Below, in pieces: positions 50,600 through 63,367 of a DNA stretch of 64,000 nt (positions within the stretch are counted from its first letter, which is position 1; each line of letters opens with the position of its first letter). Below the pieces are notes generated by a model. That model worked only from the letters and a program-made list of their open reading frames with translations. It did no database searches and had not been told where the DNA came from. Origin of the DNA: Actinomucor elegans (taxonomy: Eukaryota; Mucoromycota; Mucoromycetes; Mucorales; Mucoraceae); the NCBI GenBank assembly GCA_026027325.1, contig JAMSLZ010000001.1, positions 4,836,001 to 4,900,000 on the forward strand, read 5' to 3'. The position numbers were made by a program, and so were the translations under genes.

Positions 50600-50652
50600 C
50601 TCATTCTAAGTATGGATATCTTGTCAGATGGGTCATTATTAGGCTGAGATAA
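50600..50652 (+). repeat. Dispersed intergenic repeat, copy 10
   Basis: CTCATTCTAAGTATGG, then CTTGTCAGATGGGTCATTA, then TTAGGCTGAGAT. Confidence 0.6.
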
Positions 50653-50759
50653 ACGGTTAATTAGATATTTAATATAAGCAATAGCATTTTACTATTAAAA
50701 AGTTATATTACAAGGCATTTATTGCACTTTAGATAAAAATTCCAGTAGATGAAGTAACT

Positions 50760-50812
50760 CACTCTGAACAGAAACAAGCAATCTGATAAGTCATTTATCC
50801 GAGATCAACCGA
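50760..50812 (+). repeat. Dispersed intergenic repeat, copy 11
   Basis: CACTCTGAACAG, then GCAATCTGATAAGTCATTTA, then CCGAGATCAACCGAGG. By drift it includes one ATCTGATAA. Confidence 0.6.
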
Positions 50813-51082
50813 GGTCACGGGTCAAAGAGTGCCCATACCCAATTTTTAAATTGTGATTATTAAAAATTAAAATTAAAATCCAGAAAATAAGTATTTTTTT
50901 TTTTAAATATTGATATTATTCTTATAAAAGGTTCGAAAGCTTTATTGTATTAGTACAAGCTATAGATTTCCTTTAAGTGAAATAAATTTAGCGGATTAAC
51001 AAAAAGAGTATATTTTGCTCAAGAAAATGAAAAAAAAAAGTTGATACTGCTGTCGGGGTTATAGGGTCATTTCTACATGAAT

Positions 51083-51675
51083 ACATTTTTTTTTTCAAAA
51101 ATTTTCGGAAAATTTTTTGTCAATGTTTAAAAAAGTTTTTCACCAAAATATTCTGCGGTAAAAATTAAACAAAAGCGAGTGAATCAGTTAGAACCGTTTT
51201 ATGGGGTTTTATTGATTCAAAGTGCGTTAAGTTTTTTCTATCTAGCTCGTATCTCTTGCATTTATACTTCAAAGGAAATGGTCTCTTGGTAACAATCAAA
51301 GGTCTTTTTAATCTATGTTCATTCTGCATTAATTGTATTTTCAGCGGTGATCCAAAACTCCCTCTTTTGATGGATAGTTATTAAATGAATCCTGTCTTTT
51401 TAATATAATATGCAGAATGTTATATGTGGATTTCACCACATATTCTTTTGTAGACAATCTTTAGTATGATATAAGGGCAGTTTAAACCATATATATTAAT
51501 ATATATATAGAATTTTTTTTGCCATAATTTTATATCAGAATCTAACAAATTCTGTTTTTTATTTTAGAAAAATGAATCCAACCAGTTGGAGGAAAGCTTT
51601 TTTGAAAATTGGTAAAACTTTTTTAAAAGTTGGCCAAAATTTTTGAAGATTTCTGGAAAATAAAAAAAAAAGTGT
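51083..51675 (-). mobile_element. CACTA-derived non-autonomous element or relic
   Basis: The segment 51190-51450, reverse-complemented, is similar (roughly 80% by eye) to 14270-14525 of the CACTA element. Shared blocks include TTTGGATCACCGCTGAAA (14338-14355 versus 51356-51339) and TTTGATTGTTACCAAGAGA (14394-14412 versus 51300-51282). It is flanked by inverted copies of a different A/T-rich repeat (TTTTCAAAAATTTTCGG and AAAAAAGTTTTTCACC on the left; their reverse complements on the right). Boundaries near ACATTTTTTTTTT and AAAAAAAAAAGTGT are approximate. No transposase sequence remains, so it looks like a small deletion derivative that kept the divergent promoter. Confidence 0.7.
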
Positions 51676-52146
51676 ACAGCTGATTTATTGTGACAAATAC
51701 AAACTACACTCTATCTAATTCCCATTTTTTAAAATCAACTTCGCTATCTTTCAAGAAATTATGTAAAACTGCTTAATATACAAACTTTTTTTAAAGGAAC
51801 AGGTCATAATAATAATAATATATATATATATATAATCATTTTGTATTTTTTACTGCTCTATCCAATTAAAATATCCACAAGACATAGTCACGTGATACTA
51901 TATAGCATTTTATACCTTGACCAGTTCAACAAGCAAAGTAGATTGTATTAAACAACATAACTTATAGGAGCGTCATTAGATCACTTGATTTTATGCAAGA
52001 CTACTTCGTATACTAACGAAGATTAGGTAAATAAACATTATATTTATAAAGTATAGTGCAGGAGATAAAAAGATTTATACTCCGAACGTCTCACTTTAAT
52101 AGTAGTAATATATTAATGATTTTTAAATTTAAAAATCATATCAAGA

Positions 52147-52218
52147 GAAGGATTAGCTCAGCGGCAGAGCGGCAGATTGCAAATCTGTAGGTCCCGTGTT
52201 CAAATCACGGATTCTTCT
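52147..52218 (+). tRNA. tRNA-Cys (GCA)
   Basis: Folds as a complete 72-nt cloverleaf. The acceptor stem is GAAGGAT with ATTCTTC (one G-U pair), the D arm GCTC..GAGC, the anticodon arm GCAGA-TTGCAAA-TCTGT with anticodon GCA, and the T arm CCGTG-TTCAAAT-CACGG. The discriminator is U, the identity base of tRNA-Cys. No intron. A T-rich stretch follows immediately as Pol III terminator. Confidence 0.97.
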
Positions 52219-52747
52219 TAATTTTTTTATGTTTTTTAAAATTGAAGTTCTTTTGTTTTTGACAGGCTCTGGTTTACTTTCCCATCAAAATAAACTGCAT
52301 TTAATAAAACCATTATTTTTGGTTGATCTTTTAACTGATTAATATAAATTAACTTTTTATATACTTTAAATAGAACTTATCTTTAGTTCCTTGATTTTTT
52401 GTCTGTTGCATTGTATTGTCTTCATAATTGTTGTTTATTCATTAACATTGATCTCTTGATAGCAGGCCGTAAAATATATCATTAAATTTTTATTGTCTTC
52501 TATATATCAAGTTTAAATTATTATTGTTACGAATTCTTGCCTACTATACCAAATGTGGTGCCATTTTTACTTGCACTAACGCCATCTGCCTCTTTAAAGA
52601 CACTCTATATTACTATTTCTCGATCTATTCATACACAGCTCCATGATTTAATAAAGCTTAATGAATACATTCAATTTTACGCATATACTGTTATGGAGTG
52701 TATTTTTTTTCATATAACCATAATTTTTGATACATTGCTTGTCCAAC

Positions 52748-52775
52748 GATCTAATGTCACATCTGATGATCAGTA
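52748..52775 (-). repeat. Dispersed intergenic repeat, copy 12 (partial)
   Basis: On the minus strand: ATCATCAGATGTGACATTAG, then ATCGTTGG. Confidence 0.45.
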
Positions 52776-53734
52776 CTTTTTCACAATGAGTTATTAAACT
52801 TGTTTGGACTATTGTTTAACTACGGCGTGATCAATATGGTATACTCATTATTCATTAGCCATTAACTGTATATTACGAAATAATATATTCTCATCCACTA
52901 CAAATAGCTGCCAAATATGTTAAGGCACTGCAAGTACAAGTAAAGCATTGAAAGGTCAGTCAATGAAAATATAGAATTGAAAACACCACATAAAAATGTC
53001 GTTATAATTGAGTAATAATTCTTAATTTAACCACCCGTCCCGCTTAAACTTGATAACTCGCATTCTATTAGCTTCCAACAGGTAATAAACAGAGAATCAC
53101 TATATATGCTAAAATATATCCAACAGGTTTACATTATATATCATGTTTTTAAGATATCTTTAAGGCTACTTAAAATTGATACAAAGGTAAGCTATTATGA
53201 AGCTTTCTCAATGTTCATTAGTGAGTGAAAATTAAACAATCGCTTTAGAATCATTTTAAACTTTAATACGACAAATAATTATCAAAAACTAAAATATTCT
53301 TTAATCAAGTTTATACCGAATTTAATTGTCTATTTCTTAGTGTAAAGACTGTTTGATGTCTTTACCAAACAATTGATTAACCCTCGATAAAAAGAGATCT
53401 TTTATACTACCTTAACCCAATTATTTTTTATAGCGGATGTTTGTGTGCAAAGAAGAATGATTGTAAGCGTTTTGCAGTTGAGGGATGCAAAACTGTATAA
53501 AAAATTGGTTTGGTTTGATCGAAAGAGGAGCAACTGTAGTAAGATGATAGTAATTTGGATGTTAATTGAACAGATAAAGAGTCGCAAGGTACGAAAACAA
53601 AATAATTGCTAATCCTAAAACTAATACTACAGAGATCTTGAAAATTATGCATGCCTGATAATTAGTATTATAAACAGACTTTGCAAGCTAAAGCGTATTT
53701 AATATGAATTTAATCCTATGATCAATATATCTTT

Positions 53735-53795
53735 CAATCGATCTCGGTTAAATGCCACACTTGATAAGTATCATATGGTCAAAATGAGTCATTTC
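53735..53795 (-). repeat. Dispersed intergenic repeat, copy 13
   Basis: On the minus strand: CTCATTTTGACCATATG, then ATCAAGTGTGGCATTTA, then ACCGAGATCGATTG. Confidence 0.65.
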
Positions 53796-54831
53796 TTCTG
53801 ATAAAAGTTTATATTCTACAATTACTTTTGCTCAATTACATTTCTTGTGCTCATGTACTAATTTGTAACTTTCATTTGTCAATTAGCTGTGCTTTCCAAT
53901 CACTTATTTATAAGCTTCAGCATTTATTGACTTGCTAATATACTGAACACAAGTGTCTTACTATACAATATTGGGTGAACATAATGCTATTTTGTCGAAA
54001 ATAATGATTTTAGTTGAAGAGGTGTGGATATCATATTACAAAATAGAGATAACCATTGTAGACGCTGTTGGCGGTCTAGAACGTGTACTTTAACAATTAC
54101 GGAATATACCGGTTTGAAATATAAAAGAGTCGAGTCCTGTAATAAAAGCTTAGAAACAACAACGGATATCTTGTGTAAATTTTAGAAGCTGTTGAAAAGC
54201 CATGCAAGCCACTTGGATCAAATCGAGTAAAAACCAAATATGTCTGAATGATTACAAATAAAACGCGTAATCCAACCAAATGCATGTAGCCTATTTCACT
54301 TATCACGCTTCCGATGCTTAACCACAAGATCGCTCATATTGCCTCTTAATCGCTGTAATCAGTACGACCTCATCTGACCCAGGTCCTACAACATTTCACA
54401 TGCCCGCCATGGTATATAACCATAGGAATACGTAATATGAAAGAACGTTTGAGATGGATCAAGCCTGGATAATAAAATCTCGGTGATATTATATTAAATG
54501 ATGGAGGGAGAGGGTAGTCTACACTATCCAAGGCATTTTCTATTCGTTAACGGCAACCCAATTGCTCATCACGTGAATGCGTCACGCCCTCAAGCCTTTG
54601 TTTCCAAAGTAGACACGCAAACTTTCCTTGCCATTACCATCTTTCTCTCTCTTGTTGCTCCATCGATCCTTTTTTTCGACGCTACGAGTATCATTGCGAG
54701 GACCAAGAAACCAACTCTAAAGACATGTAAATGCTTATATAAGTTCATTTTGCCTTATTTCCCTTTTTCATTTGCAAACACAAAGATTATTTACCTTTAC
54801 ACACGATTTATGCAATCCTCAAACGTAGAAT

Positions 54832-56222
54832 ATGGGACAAACACTATCTGAACCAATCACTGAAAAGACCACGACTCATGAGTCTAATAACAAATACTTT
54901 TATGGCTGCTCTCATATGCAAGGATGGAGACTGAGTAAATGCTCTAGATGAAGTTGTTAGAAAGCCCACTAAAAACTTCCATCTCTTTACTATTAGCCAT
55001 GGAAGATGCCCACACTACTTTACTAAAGTTGGGTGATACCAACGCTAGTTTTTTTGGTGTTTTTGATGGTCATGGAGGTAAGAAATGGGCCATTCATTCG
55101 ACAGTCATTGGGGTTCTTAATGTCTCGATGTAGGTTCCTCTATTGCACAATATACTGGTCAAAATCTATATAAAAAAGTACTCGAGAGTAAACATTTCGG
55201 AAAAAAGGAATATGCTGAAGCTTTGAAAGATGCATTCCTGTCTTTGGACAAGAGTTTAGTTGAAGGTAAAACAAAAGCAATGCGAGATGGAAGAATTGAG
55301 TTATTAAAGTGTATTTGATCAAGACAACAATTTCGCCTATGATCCATCTGGCTGTACTGCTGTTGCTGCATTGATTACTGAAGATGATCATATTTTCGTG
55401 GTAAATTTCAAAGATCTTTCATTCATTGACTTGATGGCTTAATCAGTAACTATAGGCTAATGCTGGCGATTCTCGAGGCGTCATTAGTGTTGCAGGAGAA
55501 GTAAAGCCGCTCTCGTATGATCATAAACCTACTGACGAGGCTGAAATGGAAAGAATTATCAAGGCCGGTGGTTTTGTTGAATTTGGTCGTGTCAATGGTG
55601 GGTTTTTAATGCCTTCTTGAAAAATAACTTATTGACTCATTTCATTCGAAAACAACAGGCAATTTGGCTCTTTCTCGTGCAATAGGTGATTTTGAATTCA
55701 AACAAAATGATACACTCCCAGCTGAAAAGCAAGTTGTTACTAGTATGTTCTTTATGGGTCGAATAAATCTTGTAACTAACAAACACATCTCCATAGGTGA
55801 TCCTGATATTATTGATCATAAAATAACAAAGGATGATGAATTTTTCGTCTTGGCTTGTGATGGTAAGTTAATGATTCAAAGAAGATGCGTTCAAAGATAC
55901 TCATAATGAACAAAAAGGAATTTGGGATTGCATGACAAACCAAGAGGTTGTTGATTATGTACGTGAAGGTGTTGCTGAAAATAAGTCTCTCGAGACTATT
56001 TGTGAAAATATAATGGATGACTGTTTGGCCAACGATCAAACCTCAAGTGGACTTGGCTATGATAACATGTCTGTCATGATTATCGCTATTCTCAATGGTA
56101 AAACTGAGAAAGAATGGTATCAGTCTATCAAGGAAAAGGTTGAAAACAGTAATAAGAATCAGATTCCCAAAAATTCAGTCTTACCAACAGATAAGTCTAC
56201 TGTAAAAACGGACAAACACTAG
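54832..56222 (+). CDS. PTC2: PP2C-type Ser/Thr phosphatase (Ptc2/Ptc3-like)
   Basis: Eight exons (54832-54934, 54997-55077, 55134-55265, 55324-55400, 55456-55597, 55659-55742, 55797-55862, 55918-56222) give 329 aa, all in phase. The N-terminus [12 protein letters not shown] is the Ptc2/3 start with a Gly2 suited to myristoylation. Metal-binding and core motifs occur in order: [85 protein letters not shown] and YDNMSVMII. All PP2C metal-ligand aspartates expected are present. PP2Cs of this class switch off stress MAP kinases and checkpoint kinases. It is shorter than yeast Ptc2, lacking most of the C-terminal extension. The acceptor of exon 4 (at 55323) was chosen because it alone keeps the frame and yields the [13 protein letters not shown] junction. 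Confidence 0.94.
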
Positions 56223-57740
56223 CACAATTCCTTTTTTTTTAAAATTTTTTTTTATCTTGTATTCAAACCTTTCCCTGCCTCTTTTTTTTATAATTTACAA
56301 TATATAATACTGTAAAAGAAAAAAAAAAAACTACGATTAACTTGAAGAATATGTATTTGTAAATTACAGTGGTTTCGTGATTGATCATGGGTACATTTGA
56401 CAGTATTTCCTAATAGATAATGGGTTGACTATAAGTTCCATTCCATCGGGACGCATAATTGAGTTCTATCTATAAGCCTTTGTTAAAAAGAGCTATCCAT
56501 CGATCGGCTTCATCAATCCTTATATCATTGTCATGTACTTGCTCATGATGATTATCCTTTAGACATTATTGGGTTCTGATCTACAATATGTCGGTTATCC
56601 TTATTTCGTCTACTAAGCTCTGATATAAATGTTCTAAGTAGGGCTTTGAAGCAAAAACAAGTTGATAGATTGTTAGATTTCCTCTACAAGAGAGACGTTA
56701 TAAAAGCAAAAAAGATGTATAAAATGCTTATCTAACTCATTCGATAACGGGTCCTGTCCACTATTAATCCAGATGTTATTTTTTTGCTTAAATTAGCTGA
56801 ATCAATCCCTGTTATCATCTATTTCACAAAAACAAAATACAAACTTATACTTTGTATTATAATGTATAGAACTTGTTTATGAAATTCTTTAATACTGGCA
56901 AAAGTACTCACCACCATGATTTTTCTTCATTTTTTATTGGCTGTCGGCGGATCATCTCGTTCCAACAAATATTGCATTCCTTGATTGATTCCAGCTTAAC
57001 GTCGCTAGTTAATAATGACCAGCACATGTTTAAAATAAGTTGTTGAATTTGCTATAGGTATTGTTTGACTGAAATGATTGGAGCATGTTTTGTTTTTCAT
57101 GATTGTCCGTAATAGACATGCACTTGATGTAGAAATCGCACATTTTCAAATTGGTACCAATTTGAATTTCATGTTGCATTTAGGGATCAGTACATACTAA
57201 GAATAAACCATTGCATTTAATAGAGCTGTTATCTGATTAAAATACGACGTTTTTACTATATTTAGTGATTAACAGTGAACTAAAAACTCAATGATCAACG
57301 AAATTCTTGGCTAAACCTGATCAAAATTTTGCACTTTAATAGTAGTCCATGCTTAAAATAACAGTTGTATCTGATTAAAAAAAAAAAAAAAAAAAAAAAA
57401 AACTCGGCTTGGCTTCAGTGGAATGATATTTTCCTTCAAGGTACTTGAAATAAATCAGGACAGAAAGGAGGGATGGATCCTTGTGTTGAATTTCCGAAAT
57501 CCAATCAAAATCATAAAAGTTAAAAACCCGAGTAAAAAAAGCTGAGGTTTTTGACTGGAATACTCACTGCCCCTCATACGAATCTCACACTCAGGTAACA
57601 ACTCTTTCTATTGCTTTTCTTTTCTTTTTTCAATAGAAAAAGAGCTAAACAACCCTTTTTTTATCACAACGTTTTTTTTTTATAAAAAAAGGCTCGTTTT
57701 TTCTATTCTTTTTTTTTTAAATTGTACATAATCTTTTGTA
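56223..57740. other. Intergenic region
   Basis: Contains a 27-nt A tract (57377-57403) and, near 57640-57730, the pyrimidine-rich leader of the next gene. No gene, no repeat copy I trust. Confidence 0.5.
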
Positions 57741-58950
57741 ATGAACCCAAATAATACCAATAATAACTCCAGTACTGGAAATCGAATCATTCCTTTGACA
57801 TGCTCCGGTCATACGCGCCCTGTAGTCGACATTCAGTTTTCTGACATAACGGCTGAGGGGAAATACTATTTGATTTCTGCTTGCAAAGGTATAAAGTCAT
57901 GATGTAAGCTACTGGAAAGCTCTACTAACTAATTTTGAATATAGATGGTAATCCCATGTTACGTGACGGTGTAACAGGTGATTGGATCGGTACATTTCAA
58001 GGCCATAAGGGAGCTGTATGGAGTGCCCGTTTATCCAAAGACTCTAAAAGAGCTGTTACTGGTTCTGCCGACTTTAGTGCCAAGGTATGGGACACACAGA
58101 ACGGTGAAGAGATTCATTCCTTTACACATACGCATATCGTCCGTGCTGCCGACTTTAACAAGGACAATACCAAGATATTAACGGGTGGTAAAGAGCAAAA
58201 ATTAAGAATCTTTGATTTGTACCGCCCTGAGGCGCCTGCGATGGAGTTATTGGGGCATGAGGGTATGATCAAGGCAGTTGTTTGGGATGAAGCACATCAT
58301 ACAGTCTTGAGTGCTGGCGAAGATGCTACAGTACGTATCTGGGATTTGCGTACAATGCGTGAAAGCGGCACTATCAAGAGTGAAGCACCTATTTCGACCA
58401 TGACTCTGTCTTCAGATGGCCAGTATGTTTCTTGGGCTGCTGGTAAGACGGCCAACTTTTGGAAACCAGACAGGTAAAGGCGGAAGACAATATTCCTCAG
58501 TGATTCTAACTCTTCTACTTGTATGTATAGTTCCTTTGAAGATGTTAAAACGATTGCTACAAAAGAAAACACCTCTTCTATTTCTCTTCATAGAGATCAT
58601 AAAAAGTTTGTAGCTGGCAGTGATGATGATTTATGGGTACGAATTTATGATTTCGAATCAGGCGAAGTGTCAGGTAAATGAAATAAAATTGCATCATATC
58701 GTGAATGCTAACACAAGCCGATAACAGAGGTTTACAAGGGCCATCATGGCCCTATCCATACAGTTAGTTACAGTCCTGATGGTGAGATATACGCAACTGG
58801 TTCAGGTAATACCATAGACAGAACTTGAAGTTCATTTCGCTAATTTCTATTTTAGAGGATGGAACCATTCGTTTATGGCAAACCGATCCTACAAAGCCCT
58901 ATGGTTTATGGCAAAGAGGAGGAGGTCAAACCTCTGTGTATGCTGCTTAG
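57741..58950 (+). CDS. STRAP: STRAP-like WD40 repeat protein
   Basis: Exons 57741-57888, 57945-58473, 58531-58673, 58728-58805 and 58856-58950 give 330 aa. Seven WD-type blades are seen: [114 protein letters not shown], then [44 protein letters not shown], and [31 protein letters not shown]. The sequence [26 protein letters not shown] is characteristic of STRAP/Unrip, a WD protein associated with the SMN complex (snRNP assembly), UNR and TGF-beta receptor signalling in animals. In a fungus the role is probably RNA metabolism. eIF3i has a similar size and fold, but its start differs, so STRAP is favoured. Confidence 0.9.
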
Positions 58951-59842
58951 TATGATACCTTTCTTTATTCAATAAAAGCCAACGTGGAATATCATATGAC
59001 GATTTGTCAGTAATTCACAGTCAGATCATTAAAACGCGGGGAATAGTTCGTTATGCAAACTTATAGAATGTAGACCTATACCATACGAACCCGACACAGT
59101 GAAACTGATGGGTGAAACTGAGCTGACATAGTTGTTAGCGAAATCATTTTGGATTGAGATAGTTTAAAAAAGAACTGATACTTTGTCAAACTCAATCAAT
59201 TGCTAATTTTGATTATGGTTACAAAGAAACAGTCAATGAGGGTCAAAGCTCGAGCAAGCGTGGTAAAAAAAAAAAAAAAATAGGTCAAGAGAAGCTTTTA
59301 GCCGATCAAGCAGGAGTTAAAAAAAAATAACTTCTATATCGAAAACTGTACTAGCCACTCAATAATGAAACCATTTCTGTGAAATCAAATTCAATAAGAT
59401 CGGAGTCGTTTTACCGGGTGATATATGGAGTAATTAATAAGAGTATTTTATTACAAAACTCTTTAAACTGATATCTACAAGTTTCTTTATGAAAAAGACT
59501 ATCAAAATTGCATGTTTTCTGTTAAGATAAACCGATCGGAAGCTATTGAATATCTTTCACATGCACACTAAGCTAGGAAGACGGGCAAATAAGGAAATTC
59601 AGACTACAGGGAGCAACTCGGACTAAGAGCTCAGTTTCCGGCATTTTCCGAGCCAGAAGTTGGAATTGACAGGCACATTCTAATAACATTGATACCCAGT
59701 TTCGAAAAGGTGGGGGGGCTTCCGAGGCAGGATCGCAAAAGATGATCATTTTTCACGAGCCATCAATTACATATAAATACTCTGCATTTCTCGTTCTTCT
59801 TTATTCTTCTTTGAATTATAAACTTCAATTACTCTATAAAAA
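58951..59842. other. Intergenic region and PEPCK promoter
   Basis: Between convergent-to-tandem genes. Includes a 17-nt A run near 59264-59280 and the PEPCK promoter with its TATA box. No gene. Confidence 0.55.
59772..59778 (+). promoter_or_regulatory. TATA box of the PEP carboxykinase gene
   Basis: TATAAAT lies 71 bp upstream of the ATG in a clean context, fitting a highly regulated gene. No yeast-type carbon-source element (CATTCATCCG-like) was spotted. Confidence 0.55.
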
Positions 59843-61659
59843 ATGGTTGCTTCAAGACCCGGATCTCCTTATACTGGCGGTAGACCCTCCAGCGCCAACT
59901 CTGTCCACACCAAGGTCGAAGAAGATCTTCATGAATTCGCTGGTATTGACTATGACAAGGTAAGGGTTCATGATCAATTCGCCAGTATTCATAAACTCAT
60001 GTTTGTTGATAGGTCACTATTATGCGCAACCCTTCTGTTGCTGTTCTCTATGAACAAGCTTTGACTTATGAGCAAGGTACTGTCATCTCATCTGCTGGTG
60101 CTCTTTGTGCTTATTCTGGTAAGAAGACCGGTCGTTCTCCCAAGGATAAACGTATTGTTGAGGAAGAAACTTCCAAGAAGGATATCTGGTGGGGTCCTGT
60201 TAACACTCCTATCAGTGAGAAGGTCTTCTTGATTAACCGTGAACGTGCTATTGATTACCTCAACACCCGTCCTCGTCTCTATGTCTTTGACGGTTTCGCT
60301 GGTTGGGATCCCAAGTACCGTATCAAGGTCCGTGTCGTTGCTTCTCGTGCCTATCACCTCTTGTTCATGCGTAACATGTTGATTCGTCCCACTGAAGAAG
60401 AGCTCGAGAACTTTGGTACTCCCGACTTTACCATCTTCAATGCTGGTGAATTCCCTGCTAACCGTTATACTACTGGTATGACCTCTACTACCTCTGTTTC
60501 TGTCAACTTCAAGCGTGCTGAGATGGTCATTCTCGGTTCTGAATACGCTGGTGAGATGAAGAAGGGTGTAAGTATATATTTTTTAATTTGCGGGGTAGCG
60601 GCACTATTGAATGGCCGCCTCATTTTCGTGCGAAAAATATACTCATTTATATATTTTTCATTATAGATTTTCACAGTCATGCACTACTTGATGCCCAAGG
60701 CTGGTGTTCTCTCTCTTCACTCCTCTGCCAATGAAGGTCCTAACGGTGATGTTTCCCTCTTCTTTGGTTTGTCTGGTACTGGTAAGACCACTCTTTCTGC
60801 TGATCCCAAGCGTATGTTGATTGGTGATGACGAACACTGTTGGTCTGATAACGGTGTCTTCAACATCGAAGGTGGTTGTTATGCCAAGTGTATTGATCTC
60901 TCTGGTGAGAAGGAACCCGATATTTTCAACGCTATCAAGTTCGGTGCCATCTTGGAGAACGTTGTCCTCGATGAAGAGACCCGTGTTGTTGATTACTCTG
61001 ATGATTTCTTGACTGAAAACACCCGTTGTGCCTACCCCATCTACCATATCCCCAACGCCAAGATCCCCTGTATGGGTTCTCACCCCAAGAACATCATCTT
61101 GTTGACTTGTGACGCCTTTGGTGTCCTTCCTCCCGTTTCCAAGTTGACTGCTGAACAAGCCATGTACCATTTCATCTCTGGTTATACCACCAAGGTTCCC
61201 GGTACTGAAGATGGTATTGTTGAACCTCAAGCTACCTTCTCTGCCTGTTTCGGTGCTCCTTTCCTTGTTCTCCATCCTCAACGTTATGCTACCATGTTGG
61301 CCAAGAAGATGTCTGAACACAAGGCTGATGCTTGGTTGATCAACACTGGTTGGATCGGTGGTTCTGCCGCTACCTCCAAGCGTTGTCCTCTCAAATACAC
61401 TCGTGCCATCTTGGATGCTATCCACAATGGTGAATTGGCCAAGGCTGAATACGAGAGTCTTGATATCTTCAACTTGAGTATCCCCAAGGCTGTTTCTGGC
61501 GTTCCTTCTGAACTCTTGAACCCCAAGACTGCCTGGAACGGTACTGATGCTGAATTCGATGCTTCTCTCCGTAACGTTGGTCAAATGTTTGTTGAAAACT
61601 TCAAGACCTACGTTGATGAGGCTGCTCCTGAAACTTTGGCCGCTGGTCCCAAGCTCTAA
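59843..61659 (+). CDS. PCK1: ATP-dependent phosphoenolpyruvate carboxykinase
   Basis: Exons 59843-59959, 60013-60567 and 60667-61659 give 554 aa, matching the usual length of fungal PEPCK. It converts oxaloacetate and ATP to PEP, ADP and CO2, the committed step of gluconeogenesis, in the cytosol. Key sites seen: [17 protein letters not shown] (substrate loop), [25 protein letters not shown], the kinase loop [11 protein letters not shown], the Mg/Mn site [12 protein letters not shown], and the adenine/lid region with [14 protein letters not shown]. The N-terminal 40 residues (Ser/Pro-rich) are less conserved. Strong codon bias (C/T-ending preferred codons) marks a highly expressed gene. The 99-nt second intron is the longest here and, unlike its neighbours, has a GC-rich core (GCGGGGTAGCGGCAC). 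Confidence 0.98.
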
Positions 61660-62000
61660 GTTTCTCACTCACTTACTTCCTTTTCCTTCCATCATTTCAT
61701 TTTTTTTTCTTCCTTTAAAACTGTAAATTTATTATTTATTGCATCTCTCTTTCACGAAACGAAAACCATTACTTTCTAGATAATACCAAGGGGTTAAAAA
61801 TACTTTTTGTCATAAAATAAAATATATAAAAAAACAAAAATAATAGTACCATATAGTAGGGTTCTTTAGGAGTATAATTTGATTCAGTGATACGAACCAT
61901 GTGCTCAGCCGTTGGCCTCATAGTGGCTGCACATGAACAATTCTGCGCAACAATAAGAATGTGATTGAGAGTAGGTTGACGGTTTTAATACGTGTAGTAG

Positions 62001-62045
62001 CGTATTCTGAATATGTAATGCTAATCAGATTCGACATTGCAACAG
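62001..62045 (+). repeat. Dispersed intergenic repeat, copy 14
   Basis: GTATTCTGAATATG, then GCTAATCAGATTCGACATTG. Confidence 0.6.
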
Positions 62046-62172
62046 CATTGGCTGAGGGATCTATCGAATATTAACTCTGGTTTATACATTCTGCAAGAAT
62101 TTTCACTGGCGATCAAGATAACAGAGACTCTTTACTGTGCTTTAACTAAATCATGGTTCCAGTAAATGCAGT

Positions 62173-62221
62173 GATTCATTCTGAACATGGACTTCTCATT
62201 GGATGTGACATTAGGCCAAGT
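62173..62221 (+). repeat. Dispersed intergenic repeat, copy 15
   Basis: GATTCATTCTGAACATGG, then CTCATTGGATGTGACATTAG, then GCCAAG, then a T tract. Confidence 0.7.
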
Positions 62222-62944
62222 TTTTTTTTTTTTTTTTTTCTTTGAAAATTTCTCTATTCGTCAGCCCATCAGAAATCTTTAAAAATAGTGCAGAATTTAA
62301 TTTCTCTTGATGAACAGGCTTCTTTTCTAATTTTAGTTTTATGGTGATTCCAATATCCTGTATCCAATAAATAAAAATAAAAAATAAAATTACTGCACTC
62401 AGCTTTGAATTATTAAATCTGTTGAATCTATGCAACTTGAAAAAAATATATCTTGCTATTTTTCACTGGGTTTGAATATGGGACGGATAAGGAGAAAGCA
62501 TATCATCTATTTTGATTCCCGACATTCTATTGTTTAGATGCAAATACGCATAAAAATTGAAATCGTGATCTAGGAGACATTGAATGGTCGCATATGCTTT
62601 GCATAATTAATAAAAAGTATTAGATAATAAGGTTATCATTTTAATGGTAAAATTATTTTAAAGGAATTTTCGCTTTAGAAGCAGAAAACATTTTAGTTTT
62701 CTAGCACTTGAGTAAAGCCATGTAGCCGGCTTTAAACTTTATATATTATTAAATAAGTTGTGTTTCTTTCTGTAAACATTCCAATGCTTTAAGCTTTACC
62801 TCGGCTCGATGTTGAAATAAATGGAATTTTTGTGAACTTAGGTACGCTTGTCGAGAAATCCATGGGTAAGCAATTCAATTCCTATTACCCAATGAAAAGA
62901 AGGCATGCGTAGTTTCAGAAAATCAGCCTGGTGCGCAAAAAGAC

Positions 62945-62995
62945 TGATCTCGGTACAAATTCGCATTTGAAGAATAGTTCATGTTCAAAATGAGC
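62945..62995 (-). repeat. Dispersed intergenic repeat, copy 16
   Basis: On the minus strand: CTCATTTTGAACATG, then CTTCAAATGCGAATTTG, then ACCGAGATCAG. Confidence 0.7.
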
Positions 62996-63367
62996 TACCA
63001 TATTTATTGAAATAGGAATTCAAGTCGATACATTCATTAGCCGATGTGAATAATTTATAAAGCATATTCGAGTTTTAGCGTCAGGTCTCCTTTACTATAA
63101 GACATAAGCCAAGCAAGAACATGTGAGTGCTTCGGGAGTCTTGTTTATAAATGGGGTCTGATTTATTTATAATCCTGCTTGGGGGGGGGAGGTACGAAAA
63201 AAAAAAAAAATAATGATAACATTCTTGGAAAAAAAAGTCTAAATTCTCGCGTTAGTCTTACAAAATGGCTTTATTATATATAAAAGTAGTGGTATAACAT
63301 AGGTGCGCTTAAGATGCTTACAATAGTATAAATTAGTATAAAGGAGAGATAATAAGGGGTGGGTGGG

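Larger units (their letters stand above)
49483..52146. other. Intergenic desert with transposon relic and repeats
   Basis: Holds two dispersed-repeat copies 158 bp apart (50600-50812) and the CACTA-derived element at 51083-51675. Otherwise AT-rich with no coding pattern. Confidence 0.6.
52219..54831. other. Intergenic desert with two repeat copies
   Basis: No gene recognised. Dispersed-repeat copies lie at 52748-52775 and 53735-53795, both minus. The open frame at 54498-54851 upstream of the phosphatase overlaps its start and has no family features. Confidence 0.5.
61660..63367. other. Intergenic desert with repeat copies
   Basis: Three dispersed-repeat copies (62001-62045, 62173-62221, 62945-62995); the first two are 173 bp apart. 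A T tract of about 20 is at 62221-62240, directly abutting copy 15. No gene. Confidence 0.6.

Noticed and set aside
54498..54851. 117-codon frame upstream of the PP2C gene
   Set aside because: It overlaps the phosphatase start in another frame, has no domain and would leave no promoter for that gene.
60661..61668. 335-codon open frame antisense to PEP carboxykinase
   Set aside because: It exactly shadows the sense gene. It arises from the strong codon bias of PEPCK and has no family features.
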